From: an uncultured cyanobacterium
GTDB lineage: Bacteria > Cyanobacteriota > Cyanobacteriia > CAKZMO01
NCBI GenBank assembly: GCA_937128595.1
Contig: CAKZMO010000729.1
Span: 1 to 48,399 of the forward strand
DNA length: 48,399 nt
Direction of reading: 5' to 3'
Shown here: in pieces, positions 16,242 through 25,616 of the stretch
How positions within the stretch are numbered: the first letter of the stretch is position 1
Layout: every line of letters starts with the position of its first letter
Translations under genes and position numbers: made by a program
Notes under the pieces: model-generated
Told to the model about the DNA's origin: nothing
Databases searched by the model: none
Seen by the model: the letters and a program-made list of their open reading frames with translations, nothing else

Positions 16242-18422
16242 TCAAGACATCAACCCTGGCAAATTGTTAATCACTAGCTGCAACATCCGTAACCACTGAC
16301 TCACTTTAAAAATTTGGTCATTGATGTCTACATAAGCATCGACTAACTCAGTCGTACTCCATTCCATAGAGGAATCGTAAAGGCCATATCGGTAGTCTTG
16401 AACTTCTGAGTCCAGCCGCAGGACATCGGCTCGCAGTCGCTGTGCAAGCAGCACAGCATCTCGAAACCCTTCCAAGTCTTCGACGGGTTGGATCGTCCGG
16501 TTAGATTGCCTCAGACGCTCAAGGCGCGTCTCAAACTGTGACAAATAACGATCGAAGCGACGTAGAATTTCATCGACATCAGAAAGACGCTGTTCGACAT
16601 CGCCCGAATTAAAGCTCAGGCTGGCGCTGAGTTCCCTTTCAAACCGTGCGCCCCTGCTAACTAGCGCCGACTGAAGAGCTTCGCTAACACCCAGATTGGC
16701 TCCAAAGATCGCGTGTCTGACCTGCACATGGTCGAGCTGAGCAAGCCGCAGATCGGCTCGTCGGAGGTTGGCTTCCCTCAGGTTTGCGTCTTCGAGATTA
16801 GTGCTTCTCAAATCCGCATCTTGCAAAGAAGCGCTGACAAACTGGGCGCGCCGACAACAGACTAGACGGAGATCGGCGTGATGCAATCCAGCAGAGTAGA
16901 AGTTTGTTTCTGTGCAGTCTGCTCCGTTCAAAAAAGCTCCCTTAAGGTAAGCGTTTGTAAAATTTGCTGAGGTTAGAGACGCATTGCTCAAATCCGCGCG
17001 AGGCATTATGGCATTGCAGAAACTGGCGCGGTGGGCGTCTGCATTACTCAAGTCAGCACGACGCAGTTCAACTCGATCGAAATTAGTATCGTGCAAACTA
17101 GCTCGACTCAGATTAGCTCGATCGAGGTGAGCTTCGCTGAAATTGGTACGGTGGGCGATCGCTCCATCTAAATTACAGCCAATTAGGTTGGCATGACTGA
17201 AGTTGCTGTCGCTCAACGTTGCACCTAGTAAGCTCGCACGAGCAAAGTCGGTTTGGATAAGGCAAGCATTCGTCAATATTGCATTACCAAAATCGCTCCC
17301 ACTCAACTCTGTGCGATAGAAATTGCATTCATGCAGAGTTGCACCCCGAGCATCGACACGGCGCATCACCGCACCTTGGAGACTCGCACCTTCGAGGCGA
17401 GAAAAGCGGAGATCAGCCCCAATACATTGGCTTCCTATAAGGTTTGCTCGATTCAGCTTTGCCCCCAACAAACTAGCCGCAGACAAGTCGGCATGACTTA
17501 AGTCTACACAAGGCATCTGAGCTGCATTGAGATTAGCGCGTCGAAGATTAGCTCCTTCGAGATTTGCTGAGCTGAGGCGCGATCGCCGTAAAAAAGCTCC
17601 CCTCAGATCGGCTCCGACGAGCTGTGCCTGACACAGATCTGCTCCGAGTAAATTCGCACCGTGAAGTCGAGTGCCGTTTAAACTCGCGTCTCTGAGATCG
17701 GCCTCTGTCAAATCCGCTCCACCCAAATTAGCCTGCGACAGGTTCGCCCCCTTCATTCGGGCTGCCACGAGACTAGAACCCATTAGATTAACACCGCTGA
17801 GATCAACAAACTGGAGATCGGCTTCTTGCAAGATAACTCGATTGAGATTGGCTCCCTGAAACTTTACTTCTGCTAGCCGCGCCCCTTTGAGTGTGGCATT
17901 ACTTAAATCCGCTTCTTCAAAAGTTGCGCCTCTCAAATCAGCATCGATCAAGTTGGCTCGATGCAGCTCCGCTTTCCGAAAGTTGGCTCGACCTAAGCGA
18001 GCTAGGTTGAGCCGAGTGCCGCTGAGTTCTGCTTCGGTGAGATCGGCACCGTCGAGATTAACGGCGGTCAAATCAGCATCCTTCAGCAAAGAAGCCTTGA
18101 GACAAGCTTCTCGAAAGTCGGCATTTTCCAGATTGCTGCCCCTCAAGTCTGCTCGTGCAAGATTTGCCCGAAAAAAGTTAGCGCCACTGAGATTGGCACC
18201 CCAAAGAATCACGCCCTCTAGGTTGATGCAGGAGACGTCCAATCCGCTCAAGTTGATGCCTGAGAGGTTGACGCCAGCAAAATTTCCGTCTAAGCAAATT
18301 CGCGTTCTCTCTGCGAGTATTTCATCAATACTTGCTTGTGCATCATCACTAAAACTTGAACCGCCGCGCGGCCTTATCTCAAGAAATTCAACAATTTTCC
18401 GCAAAGCGTCTTGACTTGCCAT
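16242..18422 (-). CDS. Very long pentapeptide-repeat protein with helical C-terminal domain
   Basis: The 726-aa protein has a helical N-cap (1-45), about 105 consecutive A(D/N)LxX pentapeptides (about 47-573), and a helical C-terminal domain (574-726) with heptad-like spacing (SQFETRLERLRQS and QRLRADVLRLDSEVQ). The repeat would form a continuous right-handed four-sided β-helix of about 26 coils. No signal peptide or membrane helix is seen, so it is probably cytosolic. Pentapeptide proteins are very common in cyanobacteria and mostly of unknown role; DNA-mimic gyrase inhibitors are one known class but are much shorter. It is divergent from the zinc-ribbon peptide gene and leads the SLOG gene. 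Confidence 0.88.
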   Translation of the reverse strand: MASQDALRKIVEFLEIRPRGGSSFSDDAQASIDEILAERTRICLDGNFAGVNLSGINLSGLDVSCINLEGVILWGANLSGANFFRANLARADLRGSNLENADFREACLKASLLKDADLTAVNLDGADLTEAELSGTRLNLARLGRANFRKAELHRANLIDADLRGATFEEADLSNATLKGARLAEVKFQGANLNRVILQEADLQFVDLSGVNLMGSSLVAARMKGANLSQANLGGADLTEADLRDASLNGTRLHGANLLGADLCQAQLVGADLRGAFLRRSRLSSANLEGANLRRANLNAAQMPCVDLSHADLSAASLLGAKLNRANLIGSQCIGADLRFSRLEGASLQGAVMRRVDARGATLHECNFYRTELSGSDFGNAILTNACLIQTDFARASLLGATLSDSNFSHANLIGCNLDGAIAHRTNFSEAHLDRANLSRASLHDTNFDRVELRRADLSNADAHRASFCNAIMPRADLSNASLTSANFTNAYLKGAFLNGADCTETNFYSAGLHHADLRLVCCRRAQFVSASLQDADLRSTNLEDANLREANLRRADLRLAQLDHVQVRHAIFGANLGVSEALQSALVSRGARFERELSASLSFNSGDVEQRLSDVDEILRRFDRYLSQFETRLERLRQSNRTIQPVEDLEGFRDAVLLAQRLRADVLRLDSEVQDYRYGLYDSSMEWSTTELVDAYVDINDQIFKVSQWLRMLQLVINNLPGLMS

Positions 18423-18611
18423 GCTGAGATCCTCCGCCTTCAGTCGCCCTGATCAACCCATCCGATAGCTAAAATTAATCAACGTCATGAAAATTATTTG
18501 TGCATATTATATGACAAAAAAAATGCTGATTTAGCACAAGATTTATTCTTTTTTTGAAAAAGGAACAAGCATACACGGCCATCTGCATCTTTTGTGCGCA
18601 AAATTTGTGTA

Positions 18612-18617
18612 TATAAT
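18612..18617 (+). promoter_or_regulatory. Candidate -10 box
   Basis: A consensus TATAAT lies 30 bp upstream of the zinc-ribbon gene's ATG in AT-rich DNA. No convincing -35 hexamer is spaced 17 bp upstream, so an activator-type (class II) promoter is possible. Confidence 0.45.
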
Positions 18618-18646
18618 GAGCTTAAAATACTCAAAAGGTAAAGATC

Positions 18647-18835
18647 ATGTATCCAGAGCAGCAACCCCCGGCTCCCTTAGAGTGTCCCCAGTGCGGCAAG
18701 AAAGTTTTGATTCAGAACGGAAATTTCTTCAAATGCCTGTGGTGTAAGTTTGAGTCTAGTCTCGATGAAACTCCTAACGGCGCGTTTCTCTTCCCATTCA
18801 TTGCTGCAATGTTGTTAACCCTCGTACTCATCTAG
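18647..18835 (+). CDS. Small zinc-ribbon membrane peptide
   Basis: The 62-aa product has a proline-rich start, a zinc ribbon with two CxxC knuckles (CPQCGKK and CLWCKFE, about residues 18-21 and 34-37) and a single hydrophobic helix at the C-terminus (FLFPFIAAMLLTLVLI). AAAAGG precedes the ATG with suitable spacing and a TATAAT lies upstream, so it looks genuinely expressed. Function is unknown; the layout, ribbon in the cytoplasm and C-terminal anchor, recalls small tail-anchored adaptor or regulatory proteins. It is followed 18 bp later by a 40-bp palindrome. Confidence 0.75.
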   Translation: MYPEQQPPAPLECPQCGKKVLIQNGNFFKCLWCKFESSLDETPNGAFLFPFIAAMLLTLVLI

Positions 18836-18853
18836 ATGAACTACGGCAGAAAC

Positions 18854-18893
18854 TGAGCCGTGGCAGAGAGCGATCGCTCTCTGCCACGGCTCA
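18854..18893. repeat. 40-bp perfect palindrome centred on HIP1
   Basis: Twenty bases on each side pair without mismatch; the centre is the HIP1 octamer GCGATCGC (18870-18877). It begins 18 bp after the zinc-ribbon stop and its last base is the A of the ATG of the next small ORF. There is no T-run, so it is not a classical terminator, though it would form a very stable RNA hairpin covering that start codon's upstream region. Confidence 0.9.
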
Positions 18894-19096
18894 TGGGTGC
18901 ACAATCTTTACCAAAAATTGAACAACTAGTGAACTATTTTTTACACTTGAAATACACATCAGATGTATATTTAACAGAGTTCATTGAGCGACACTCGCAG
19001 TTTGAAGAGCATCGTTACGTCGAACTACGGATGCAGCCCATGGAACAGAGTGATATGTCTGTTTTGTTTATTCCCTGTGGATATAGTGCACATTGA
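18893..19096 (+). CDS. Hypothetical small ORF, 67 aa
   Basis: Reading from ATG 18893 (MGAQSLPKIEQLVNYF) gives 67 residues with a mostly helical, mildly acidic composition. There is no recognised domain. It ends 10 bp before the ribbon-helix-helix gene's ATG, suggestive of translational coupling, but its own start has no ribosome-binding site except within the palindrome. It may be real or only the leader of the next gene. Confidence 0.4.
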   Translation: MGAQSLPKIEQLVNYFLHLKYTSDVYLTEFIERHSQFEEHRYVELRMQPMEQSDMSVLFIPCGYSAH

Positions 19097-19106
19097 GGAG
19101 AGAATT

Positions 19107-19427
19107 ATGCGCGATGAAAGCGATATCCAAAACACAGCCCAGGATGCGTCAGTAGAGTCATCCGAACGTGTATCAAAGAAAAATGCGAGTACCAAACGAA
19201 GTAGAGCAGCAGTCTCCAGAGCTAACAAAAAGCGCCTCAATCTTGAACTTTCTCCAGATGCTTATGACCTGTTGCAAAAACTAGCGGATTCGTCTGGAAA
19301 AAACATGGCAGACGTTTTGCGCACCGGCTTAGCGTTGTATGGCATTGCTGAAGATGCAAAGGAAGAGGGTCGCGCCCTCGGCGTAGTAGATGGCGATCGC
19401 GTCGTTAAAGAAATTGTGACGACCTAA
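19107..19427 (+). CDS. Ribbon-helix-helix DNA-binding protein
   Basis: From ATG 19107, preceded by GAGGAG, the product is 106 residues. A disordered, charged N-terminal half (1-48, rich in S, K, R, E) leads to a ribbon-helix-helix core: the strand KRLNLELS, helix PDAYDLLQKLADSSG and helix NMADVLRTGLALYGIAEDAKEE. RHH proteins bind DNA as dimers and often act as autorepressors or antitoxins. No adjacent toxin family is recognisable; the 67-aa ORF just upstream is the only candidate partner. A hairpin with T-run follows. Membership in CopG/MetJ-like superfamily is well supported; the function is open. Confidence 0.8.
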   Translation: MRDESDIQNTAQDASVESSERVSKKNASTKRSRAAVSRANKKRLNLELSPDAYDLLQKLADSSGKNMADVLRTGLALYGIAEDAKEEGRALGVVDGDRVVKEIVTT

Positions 19428-19522
19428 GTCCAAGCCGCCAAAACTCAGAAAGTCCCTTTGGTTTGGGTCATCCTCGATTTTGATTCAAACCAGAAGGGCA
19501 AATGCTAACGACCGTAAGATGA

Positions 19523-19572
19523 ACGAGTCCGAACGGAGGTGCGATCGCGCACGCTCAGTCGGGCTCGTTTTT
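19523..19572 (+). terminator. Rho-independent terminator, bulged hairpin
   Basis: ACGAGTCCGA (19523-19532) pairs with TCGGGCTCGT (19559-19568, one G-U), an inner GTGCG/CGCAC hairpin lies in the loop, and five T's end it. It would close the micro-locus at 18.6-19.4 kb. Confidence 0.6.
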
Positions 19573-19901
19573 GAGGATCTAGTTCTCCAGGTTTCAGCAG
19601 CTGTGTACAGTCTCTCAATATTGAGTGTCTCGATTTTTTACAAGGTTGGGCATAATGCGATTAGGAATTTAATGGTCTCAGACCTTATCGCTCCCTTTTG
19701 AAAAATCGTTAAGATTGCAGAACGGCAAAAGCCTTAAATACAGTCTTCGGTTTGCATTCGGTGTTTTTGAACTTACATTCGGGTTTGACCATCGACGAAT
19801 GAAGCGTCGAATCATCCGCGTTTGAGTGCCCATATTTGAATGCGGTCTTGAGCTTAGTCTATCCATCATGTCGGGCGTTTACTCAAAAGATAGGTGCTTC
19901 C
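19573..19901. other. Intergenic region, nothing recognised
   Basis: AT-rich DNA upstream of the triple-repeat gene. Two loosely similar segments (CATTCGGTGTTTTTGAAC near 19757 and CATTCGGGTTTGACC near 19778) are visible; no gene or RNA is supported. Confidence 0.4.
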
Positions 19902-20999
19902 ATGCCAAAATATCGCCACCCCGAACTCGAAGGTAGCGAGTCCCAAACTCTGTACACATTTGAACTCAAAAGCCGACGGAAAACTCGGCTAGTCCGATTG
20001 TGTTGGGTACTTCTTGGGCTTGTCATTGGTATGGGAGGAACTGCAGCAACCTACATTGCACTGACAACGCAGTGGACTGATGTCATTTCCTCAATTGATA
20101 TCCCGCTTCAAACCAACCGGGACAGCGGTCAAAAGTATCAAGAGGGTCTCAGCAAAGCGATGAGCGCTGCTGAACTAACGCAATCCGCTGAATTTAAGGA
20201 GGACTGGGTGCGGGTCGCAATGCTGTGGCAAGAAGCAATTACTCATATGGACAACGTACCTGCCAACAACAACGAGGGAGCAGTCGCGCAGCAAAAAGTC
20301 GGGGAGTATCAGCGCAACCTTCAATATGCTCAAAGCAACGTCCAAACGCGCCCATCCCGTAACCCTAATGTCCAAGAATTCTGGATTCCGGGAACCGATC
20401 GTTCAGTTGTCATCGATATTCAAGGAACTCCTTCACGGGTCATTCGATACGATACCTTCTGTCAAGAAATTTTGTATTACGGAGATAGTCGCGTCGAGCT
20501 TCAGCATGGTCAAGTTAGCGAATACGACAACGTCGGTAACAATCTCAAGGTCGTAGGCGATGCAACCACAGCTAGCATCTTCCAGGGCGATCGCAGCTTT
20601 TGGACATTGGGCTCCCTCAAGGAAGAGGTCTTCCGGTTTCAGGGCGCACCCGATCGCATCATCAATTATGAAACGATTGGCAAGGAGATGCTCTACTACG
20701 GCAATAGTTCCATCGAACTTGAAGACGGTAGTGTGGTTGGCTATCGAAACGAGGATCGCAACTTGAAGGTGGCTATCCCAACTCCATCAATTGATTCATC
20801 TGAGAACGTCTCACCCTCTTGGTCACTGGGCGCGAGTCGTGCTGAGGTTCTCAACACTCAACAACAAACGCCAACCCAGGTTACCCGCAACAACGCAGCC
20901 TGCAAAGAAACACTCGCATTTGGCGACAGTAGCGTAGAGCTCAAACATGGAATCGTGACGGGCTATGACAATATCAGTCGTAATCTTCGAGTACGCTAG
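19902..20999 (+). CDS. Membrane-anchored protein with three tandem BamE-like repeats
   Basis: From ATG 19902 the protein has 365 residues: a basic cytoplasmic start, one membrane helix (about 31-54), a helical segment (about 60-145) and three tandem repeats at about 160-217, 233-290 and 306-365. Each repeat reads as F/S-W-x-(P/L)-G, then EV-x6-P-xx-(V/I), then E-x-(L/M)-x-(Y/F)-G-(D/N)-S-x-(V/I)-E-L, then G-Y-x-N-x-x-x-N-L-(K/R)-V. The G-x-P core resembles the small SmpA/BamE-type β-fold, but this is pattern recognition only. The third repeat is the most diverged. It is probably periplasm-facing. No partner gene is adjacent on the same strand. Confidence 0.7.
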   Translation: MPKYRHPELEGSESQTLYTFELKSRRKTRLVRLCWVLLGLVIGMGGTAATYIALTTQWTDVISSIDIPLQTNRDSGQKYQEGLSKAMSAAELTQSAEFKEDWVRVAMLWQEAITHMDNVPANNNEGAVAQQKVGEYQRNLQYAQSNVQTRPSRNPNVQEFWIPGTDRSVVIDIQGTPSRVIRYDTFCQEILYYGDSRVELQHGQVSEYDNVGNNLKVVGDATTASIFQGDRSFWTLGSLKEEVFRFQGAPDRIINYETIGKEMLYYGNSSIELEDGSVVGYRNEDRNLKVAIPTPSIDSSENVSPSWSLGASRAEVLNTQQQTPTQVTRNNAACKETLAFGDSSVELKHGIVTGYDNISRNLRVR

Positions 21000-21047
21000 T
21001 TTCTTGAGACGTCTACCTTCGAGATGTGTGATCCTAGTGCAAGCAAA

Positions 21048-22040
21048 TCATTCGGCTGCGTTAGCCGAGACCTTCTGAGGCTCACGCCCCAGAGCTGCGA
21101 TACTCAGGGTGACAACCACAATTCCCAGGATTTGAACGCTATTGAGGCTCTCTTGAATGGTGATCCAGGCGAGCAACGTGGTCAGCGCTGGATTGGTTGC
21201 TCCAACCATCGCAGCAGTCGTTGCACCAATCACACGAATTCCGAAGTTGTTAAGCAAATGACCGACCGAAGTGGCGATCGCCGAAAGCAATCCACCAATC
21301 CATAATGCTGTCCAAGGCAAATTTGGAGTCGATTCATATCCTGATGCTAATCCCATCGCCAATCCAATACCCGAAAGCACCATTGCAGTTGCAAAGCTAA
21401 TCCAAGTAAACGGGACAGGATGCATCAATTCAAAGCTCTTTTGAGCATTGACCGAATAGAGCGCATAGGTCAGTCCAGAGGCTATGCCTAATACCACACC
21501 TAGCCAGCTCGCCTGAGCATCAGAAGCGCTACTGTGAGGAATTGTCAATGCGCTGCCCAGCAGAACAAACCCCATGACGACCCAGCGATAACGGCTCAGA
21601 GAGCTGTTCAACAGCCTCCAGGACAGAAGAGCGGTGAAGACTGGATACGTAAAAAATAAGGTAAGAGCAATTCCAGTTGAGATTAACCCAACCGACAAAT
21701 ACAGCAGCGCCAAATAGAGAAACATGAACAGTCCGCCCGTGAGCGCATGAGCCAGCAAGCGGCGTTGTTTCGGAGACTTGAGCTGACGAATTTCATCCCA
21801 GGACTTGTCGTAGAACCGAGACAAGGGAATGGCCATCAGCGGCACTCCCAACATCATGCGCATGAATAGCAGCAAAAAGGAGTTTTGTAGGGTTGGCTCG
21901 ACAAACCCACCCGTGTTAAAAACGCCTAACACGGAACTTTCGTTGAACAATACGCGAACAATGACGTTTTGGAAGCAAAAGAAAAACGAAGCTGCCAAAA
22001 CGATGAGAAATCCTATCACTGCCTTGCACCCTTTGCTCAA
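21048..22040 (-). CDS. EamA/DMT-family transporter
   Basis: The 330-aa membrane protein has about ten helices in two EamA halves, the drug/metabolite transporter pattern; the second half contains GATTAAMVGATNPALTTLLAWI. DMT proteins export metabolites or amino acids, and the substrate cannot be told from the sequence. The start is TTG; translation from a later ATG would lose part of helix 1. The first periplasmic loop (about 30-55) is longer than usual. It lies 42 bp downstream of the topoisomerase gene on the same strand and may be read through from it. Confidence 0.85.
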   Translation of the reverse strand: MSKGCKAVIGFLIVLAASFFFCFQNVIVRVLFNESSVLGVFNTGGFVEPTLQNSFLLLFMRMMLGVPLMAIPLSRFYDKSWDEIRQLKSPKQRRLLAHALTGGLFMFLYLALLYLSVGLISTGIALTLFFTYPVFTALLSWRLLNSSLSRYRWVVMGFVLLGSALTIPHSSASDAQASWLGVVLGIASGLTYALYSVNAQKSFELMHPVPFTWISFATAMVLSGIGLAMGLASGYESTPNLPWTALWIGGLLSAIATSVGHLLNNFGIRVIGATTAAMVGATNPALTTLLAWITIQESLNSVQILGIVVVTLSIAALGREPQKVSANAAE

Positions 22041-22082
22041 TTAGAGTCTCTTCAGTTTTGCAAGGAGACTGCAAACGCTAGG

Positions 22083-24632
22083 TCAATCCTCTTCTCCATC
22101 AGAAGCACCGTCTGAGTCCGAATTTTCTGGGGTGTAAGCGACGAGGGTTTGACGAATAGTTTCACCTTTGGGCAATTTGAAGAGGCGATCGCCCCCCTTC
22201 TTACTGGTCGCACGAATGGATTCTATCGGCACTTTCGCTATTCGCTCAGCATCTGTAAACACGGTCACGAAAGTCTCAGGATGAGCTGGAGTAATGCTGC
22301 TTACTCGATCGGTCTTATTCGCAAACTGCATCATCTGAGTCCCGATGTCACCGCGATTGGCTAAGTGTAATTCTTCTCCAGCAATGCGCTTGCAGTACCC
22401 TTGGCGAGTCATCACCGAAAGTTCTTCTGTATCCTCTGAAAGCACGACACAGCCAACGAGATGCTCCTTCTTGCTAAGCCGCATGACAGCATATCCCTGA
22501 GCAGTACGCCCCATTTCAGGAAGCTGCTCCTCGGTCGCTCGAAATTTCAGCATTCGTCCACCAGAACTAGCCACAACAAGGTATTCACCCGGTTTGACGA
22601 ATAGGACATGGCGCAGCTCGTCACCTTCTTTCAGTTTGAGCGCAGTTAGACCACGGGCACTGAGGTTTGAGAAATCAGACAGAGCTACGCGTTTAATGCG
22701 ACCTGATTGAGTCACTAGCACGATATCGTAATCATCGTCATCTGGTCGGATCATCTGAGCTGCAATTAGATCAGGATCACCCGTAGATTTAACTGCCGAA
22801 GGCAGCAGCATGATTAACGGCGAACCTTTGGAATTGCGAGCGGTCTGGGGAATATCATTGACCAAAAGGCTGTAAGCTTTGCCGCCACGAGTAAAGACTA
22901 ATAACTCTTGTTGGGTGTGGGTCATTTCGACCTGAGTGACAATATCATCATTGTTGGGTTCCAACGATGATGACATCTCCTCGATTTGCTTGGTTCTCCG
23001 CCGCTGAAATGAACGTGGAGAACTGCGGCGCACATAGCCCTGCTGGGTAAATTCCAATACAACTTCATCTTTGACGGCTGCTTCAGCAGCGACCATTGCC
23101 TCTAAGCGTTGCTGTTCTCGCTCGAGTTCAGCCATGCTCAAAATTCGGGTGCGTCGCTTATCCCCAAACTTTTTCTTAATCGCTCTCAAGTCTTTTTTGA
23201 GCGCCTTGAGAAATTCGTTGCGATCGCCCAAAAGTTGCTCCAAATGCTGAATCTGCTGAGTTAGCTCTAGATATTCAGACTGAAGCTTTTCTCGTTCTAA
23301 TCCCGTGAGACGCCGCAAGGGCATCGACAGCACCGCATCGGCTTGGCGATCGCTCAAGTCAAATGCCTCTAGCATCTGTCCCTTTGCGGTTGTACCATCA
23401 GGGGCATTTCTCAAAATCTCAATCAGATCGTCCAAGTTTTCGAGAGCCCGCAACAGTCCCTCAACGATATGACGTCGCTGGTCAAACTGGTCAAGCTCAT
23501 TTTGGTACTGACGGTTTAGAGTTTCTTCGCGGAACTCAAGAAATGCTTGCAAAGTCTCTCTCAACGACATTTGGAGAGGTTGCCCATCGTTGAGCGCCAA
23601 CATGATTGTGCCAAAATTATTTTGCACAGGGGTCATGCGATAGAGATCGCTGAGCACCTTAGCGGGTTGAGCATCCCGCCGCAGTTCAATCACGATTCTC
23701 ATTCCTTCGCGATCGCTCTCGTCCCGAATATCTGAAATGCCTTCTAGCCGTCCATTGTTAACAAGTTCCGCGATTTTTTCGATGCATCCCGCTTTATTGA
23801 CTTGAAAGGGTAATTCAGTAATGACAATAGCTGGCCGTCGATGCCGCCCCCGTCCGCCTTGCATCTCCTCAAAGGTCGCCACTCCTCGGATGGGAATGCT
23901 ACCGCGTCCCGTTAGATAAGCATCGCGAATGCCTTTTGTATCAATAATTTCTCCCCCAGTTGGGAAGTCAGGGCCTGGGATCAGCTCTAGTAGCTTTTCG
24001 TCTGACAGGTTTGGGCGATCGATGAGTGCAATCAACCCATCTACAACTTCACCCAGATTGTGGGGAGGAATGTTTGTTGCCATCCCCACAGCAATACCTG
24101 AACTGCCATTGAGTAAGAGAATCGGCAATTGAGCAGGAAGCACAATAGGCTCCTGCTGTGAACTGTCAAAGTTGTCAATGAAATCAACGGTAGCTTCCCC
24201 AATCTCACTCAGCAAGCCTTCATTGCCAATAGCGGCAAGGCGCGTCTCGGTATATCGCATTGCCGCTGGCGGGTCATTATCCACAGAGCCAAAATTTCCA
24301 TGGCCTGCCAAAAGAGGATAGCGACTAGAAAAAAGCTGCACCATCCGTACCAAAGCGTCGTATACGGCCTGGTCTCCGTGGGGATGATATTTACCTAGAA
24401 CATCCCCGACCACACGAGCACATTTGCGAAAGGGGCGATCGGGAGTGAGCCCAAGTTCGTGCATGGCATAGAGAATGCGACGATGCACTGGCTTCAGACC
24501 GTCTCGCACATCAGGCAAGGCGCGTCCGACAATCACGCTCATGGCGTATTCCAAATAGGAACGCTGCACTTCTGAGTGCAGTGCAGTGGAAACAACCTGC
24601 CCCGAAGAAACGATGTTGAGTTGATTAGCCAT
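22083..24632 (-). CDS. Type IIA topoisomerase subunit A (GyrA/ParC paralogue)
   Basis: The 849-aa protein is the DNA cleavage subunit of a type IIA topoisomerase. The winged-helix part carries the catalytic tyrosine Y127 (AMRYTE) with R126, and the tower and coiled-coil follow to about 500. The C-terminal β-pinwheel spans about 520-830 and ends in an acidic tail. The GyrA box, normally QRRGGKG, reads QRRRTKQ (543-549), so its glycines are missing; wrapping-dependent supercoiling may be weak and a ParC-like decatenase role is plausible. Position 88, equivalent to E. coli Ser83 of the quinolone pocket, is glutamine. Cyanobacteria often carry two gyrA-like genes; the partner B subunit is not in this window. 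Confidence 0.92.
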   Translation of the reverse strand: MANQLNIVSSGQVVSTALHSEVQRSYLEYAMSVIVGRALPDVRDGLKPVHRRILYAMHELGLTPDRPFRKCARVVGDVLGKYHPHGDQAVYDALVRMVQLFSSRYPLLAGHGNFGSVDNDPPAAMRYTETRLAAIGNEGLLSEIGEATVDFIDNFDSSQQEPIVLPAQLPILLLNGSSGIAVGMATNIPPHNLGEVVDGLIALIDRPNLSDEKLLELIPGPDFPTGGEIIDTKGIRDAYLTGRGSIPIRGVATFEEMQGGRGRHRRPAIVITELPFQVNKAGCIEKIAELVNNGRLEGISDIRDESDREGMRIVIELRRDAQPAKVLSDLYRMTPVQNNFGTIMLALNDGQPLQMSLRETLQAFLEFREETLNRQYQNELDQFDQRRHIVEGLLRALENLDDLIEILRNAPDGTTAKGQMLEAFDLSDRQADAVLSMPLRRLTGLEREKLQSEYLELTQQIQHLEQLLGDRNEFLKALKKDLRAIKKKFGDKRRTRILSMAELEREQQRLEAMVAAEAAVKDEVVLEFTQQGYVRRSSPRSFQRRRTKQIEEMSSSLEPNNDDIVTQVEMTHTQQELLVFTRGGKAYSLLVNDIPQTARNSKGSPLIMLLPSAVKSTGDPDLIAAQMIRPDDDDYDIVLVTQSGRIKRVALSDFSNLSARGLTALKLKEGDELRHVLFVKPGEYLVVASSGGRMLKFRATEEQLPEMGRTAQGYAVMRLSKKEHLVGCVVLSEDTEELSVMTRQGYCKRIAGEELHLANRGDIGTQMMQFANKTDRVSSITPAHPETFVTVFTDAERIAKVPIESIRATSKKGGDRLFKLPKGETIRQTLVAYTPENSDSDGASDGEED

Positions 24633-25616
24633 GAAATTTTGGTGATGTGGATGAGTATTGAGAAGGGGTAGGACTAAAGAGCAAGATGCAATATCCGAAG
24701 CCGATAGAACTAATAAATCGATCTCCCATTAGCAGAAACTGAAAGCACGAGTATAGTGCACAGATACCATAGTTATCACAGCCCATCTACAATTTTGCTA
24801 ATTCCTCCAATTTCACCGGAGCACCTTTTCGTCTGGATGAATATTGATGATGCTCTGGTAAAGTTTCCCGAATTTCAAGAGGAGTGATGCCCTGTAGATA
24901 TGAAATTAAGGTATCTTTGCAGTGCAGCTATGCAATTGAAAGTATTTGACAACTTAACAGGTTCTCGGACTTTTTGTAGGTTTGGCATAGGCTCCGAAAT
25001 GACCGCAGTAAGTGTGGGGTCAACACTAAACCAAACGGGAGTGTACCTCCCGGCGGGGGCACACCCCCAGATAGCATCGTTTGCTTATGGATACTTACTT
25101 AGTAGTTTATTGTCCAAATACGCTGTTTTGGCTAAAAACAAGAGCGAACGTTCTAGTATTTCTGATATCACGGGTGCATTTGGCTTTGACTGTTTGATTC
25201 AACGTTTTCTGATTTCACACTATTTCTGTAAAACAGTGGTCTATGTAGCAAGTCTGGAGTTGAGTGAGATTTGGAGCTTAGATCGACGACTTAAAGGTAG
25301 ATCTGACTCATGTCTGCGGCATCTCGGAGCGGCTATGCTATTGAGCCGATAGACAGGCTGTAAGGATCTATCTCTCTTACGACGTTGCTCTAAAGTCACT
25401 GATGTTATCAGGATAGAAACAGAAAATTAGTTTGAGAACTAGTGCAGGAATGAGTGCTGACGAAGGAGCAAGAATGGCTGGTATCAAAATGTGAAGCTAC
25501 AGAATTAGACGTTCAAGTAACGCCTAAGAATTCCAGAGATACTGGAAGCAGAATATCTTGTTCATGCCTCAGTATCTAATTTAAGCACCGACGACCGAAT
25601 GAACGGACGAGACTTT
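24633..25616. other. Long intergenic region, no supported gene
   Basis: About 980 bp between the topoisomerase and response-regulator genes. A 150-codon ORF (24900-25352) has no domain, odd composition and no good ribosome-binding site. Two adjacent hairpins occur: a 6-bp stem (25036-25041 with 25047-25052) and a 5-bp G/C stem (25055-25059 with 25064-25068). The region may hold promoters for the divergent genes or decayed sequence. Confidence 0.5.

Noticed and set aside
16700..18300. Regular DNA periodicity suggesting a CRISPR-like or minisatellite array
   Set aside because: It is the coding periodicity of pentapeptide repeats; units are not identical and have no spacers.
16242..24632. Functional link between the pentapeptide protein and the topoisomerase (gyrase inhibitor)
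   Set aside because: They are about 4 kb apart, not co-transcribed, and the pentapeptide protein is far longer than known gyrase mimics.
24900..25352. 150-codon ORF in the long intergenic region
   Set aside because: Composition and lack of any domain make it look like random frame; no ribosome-binding site near its start.
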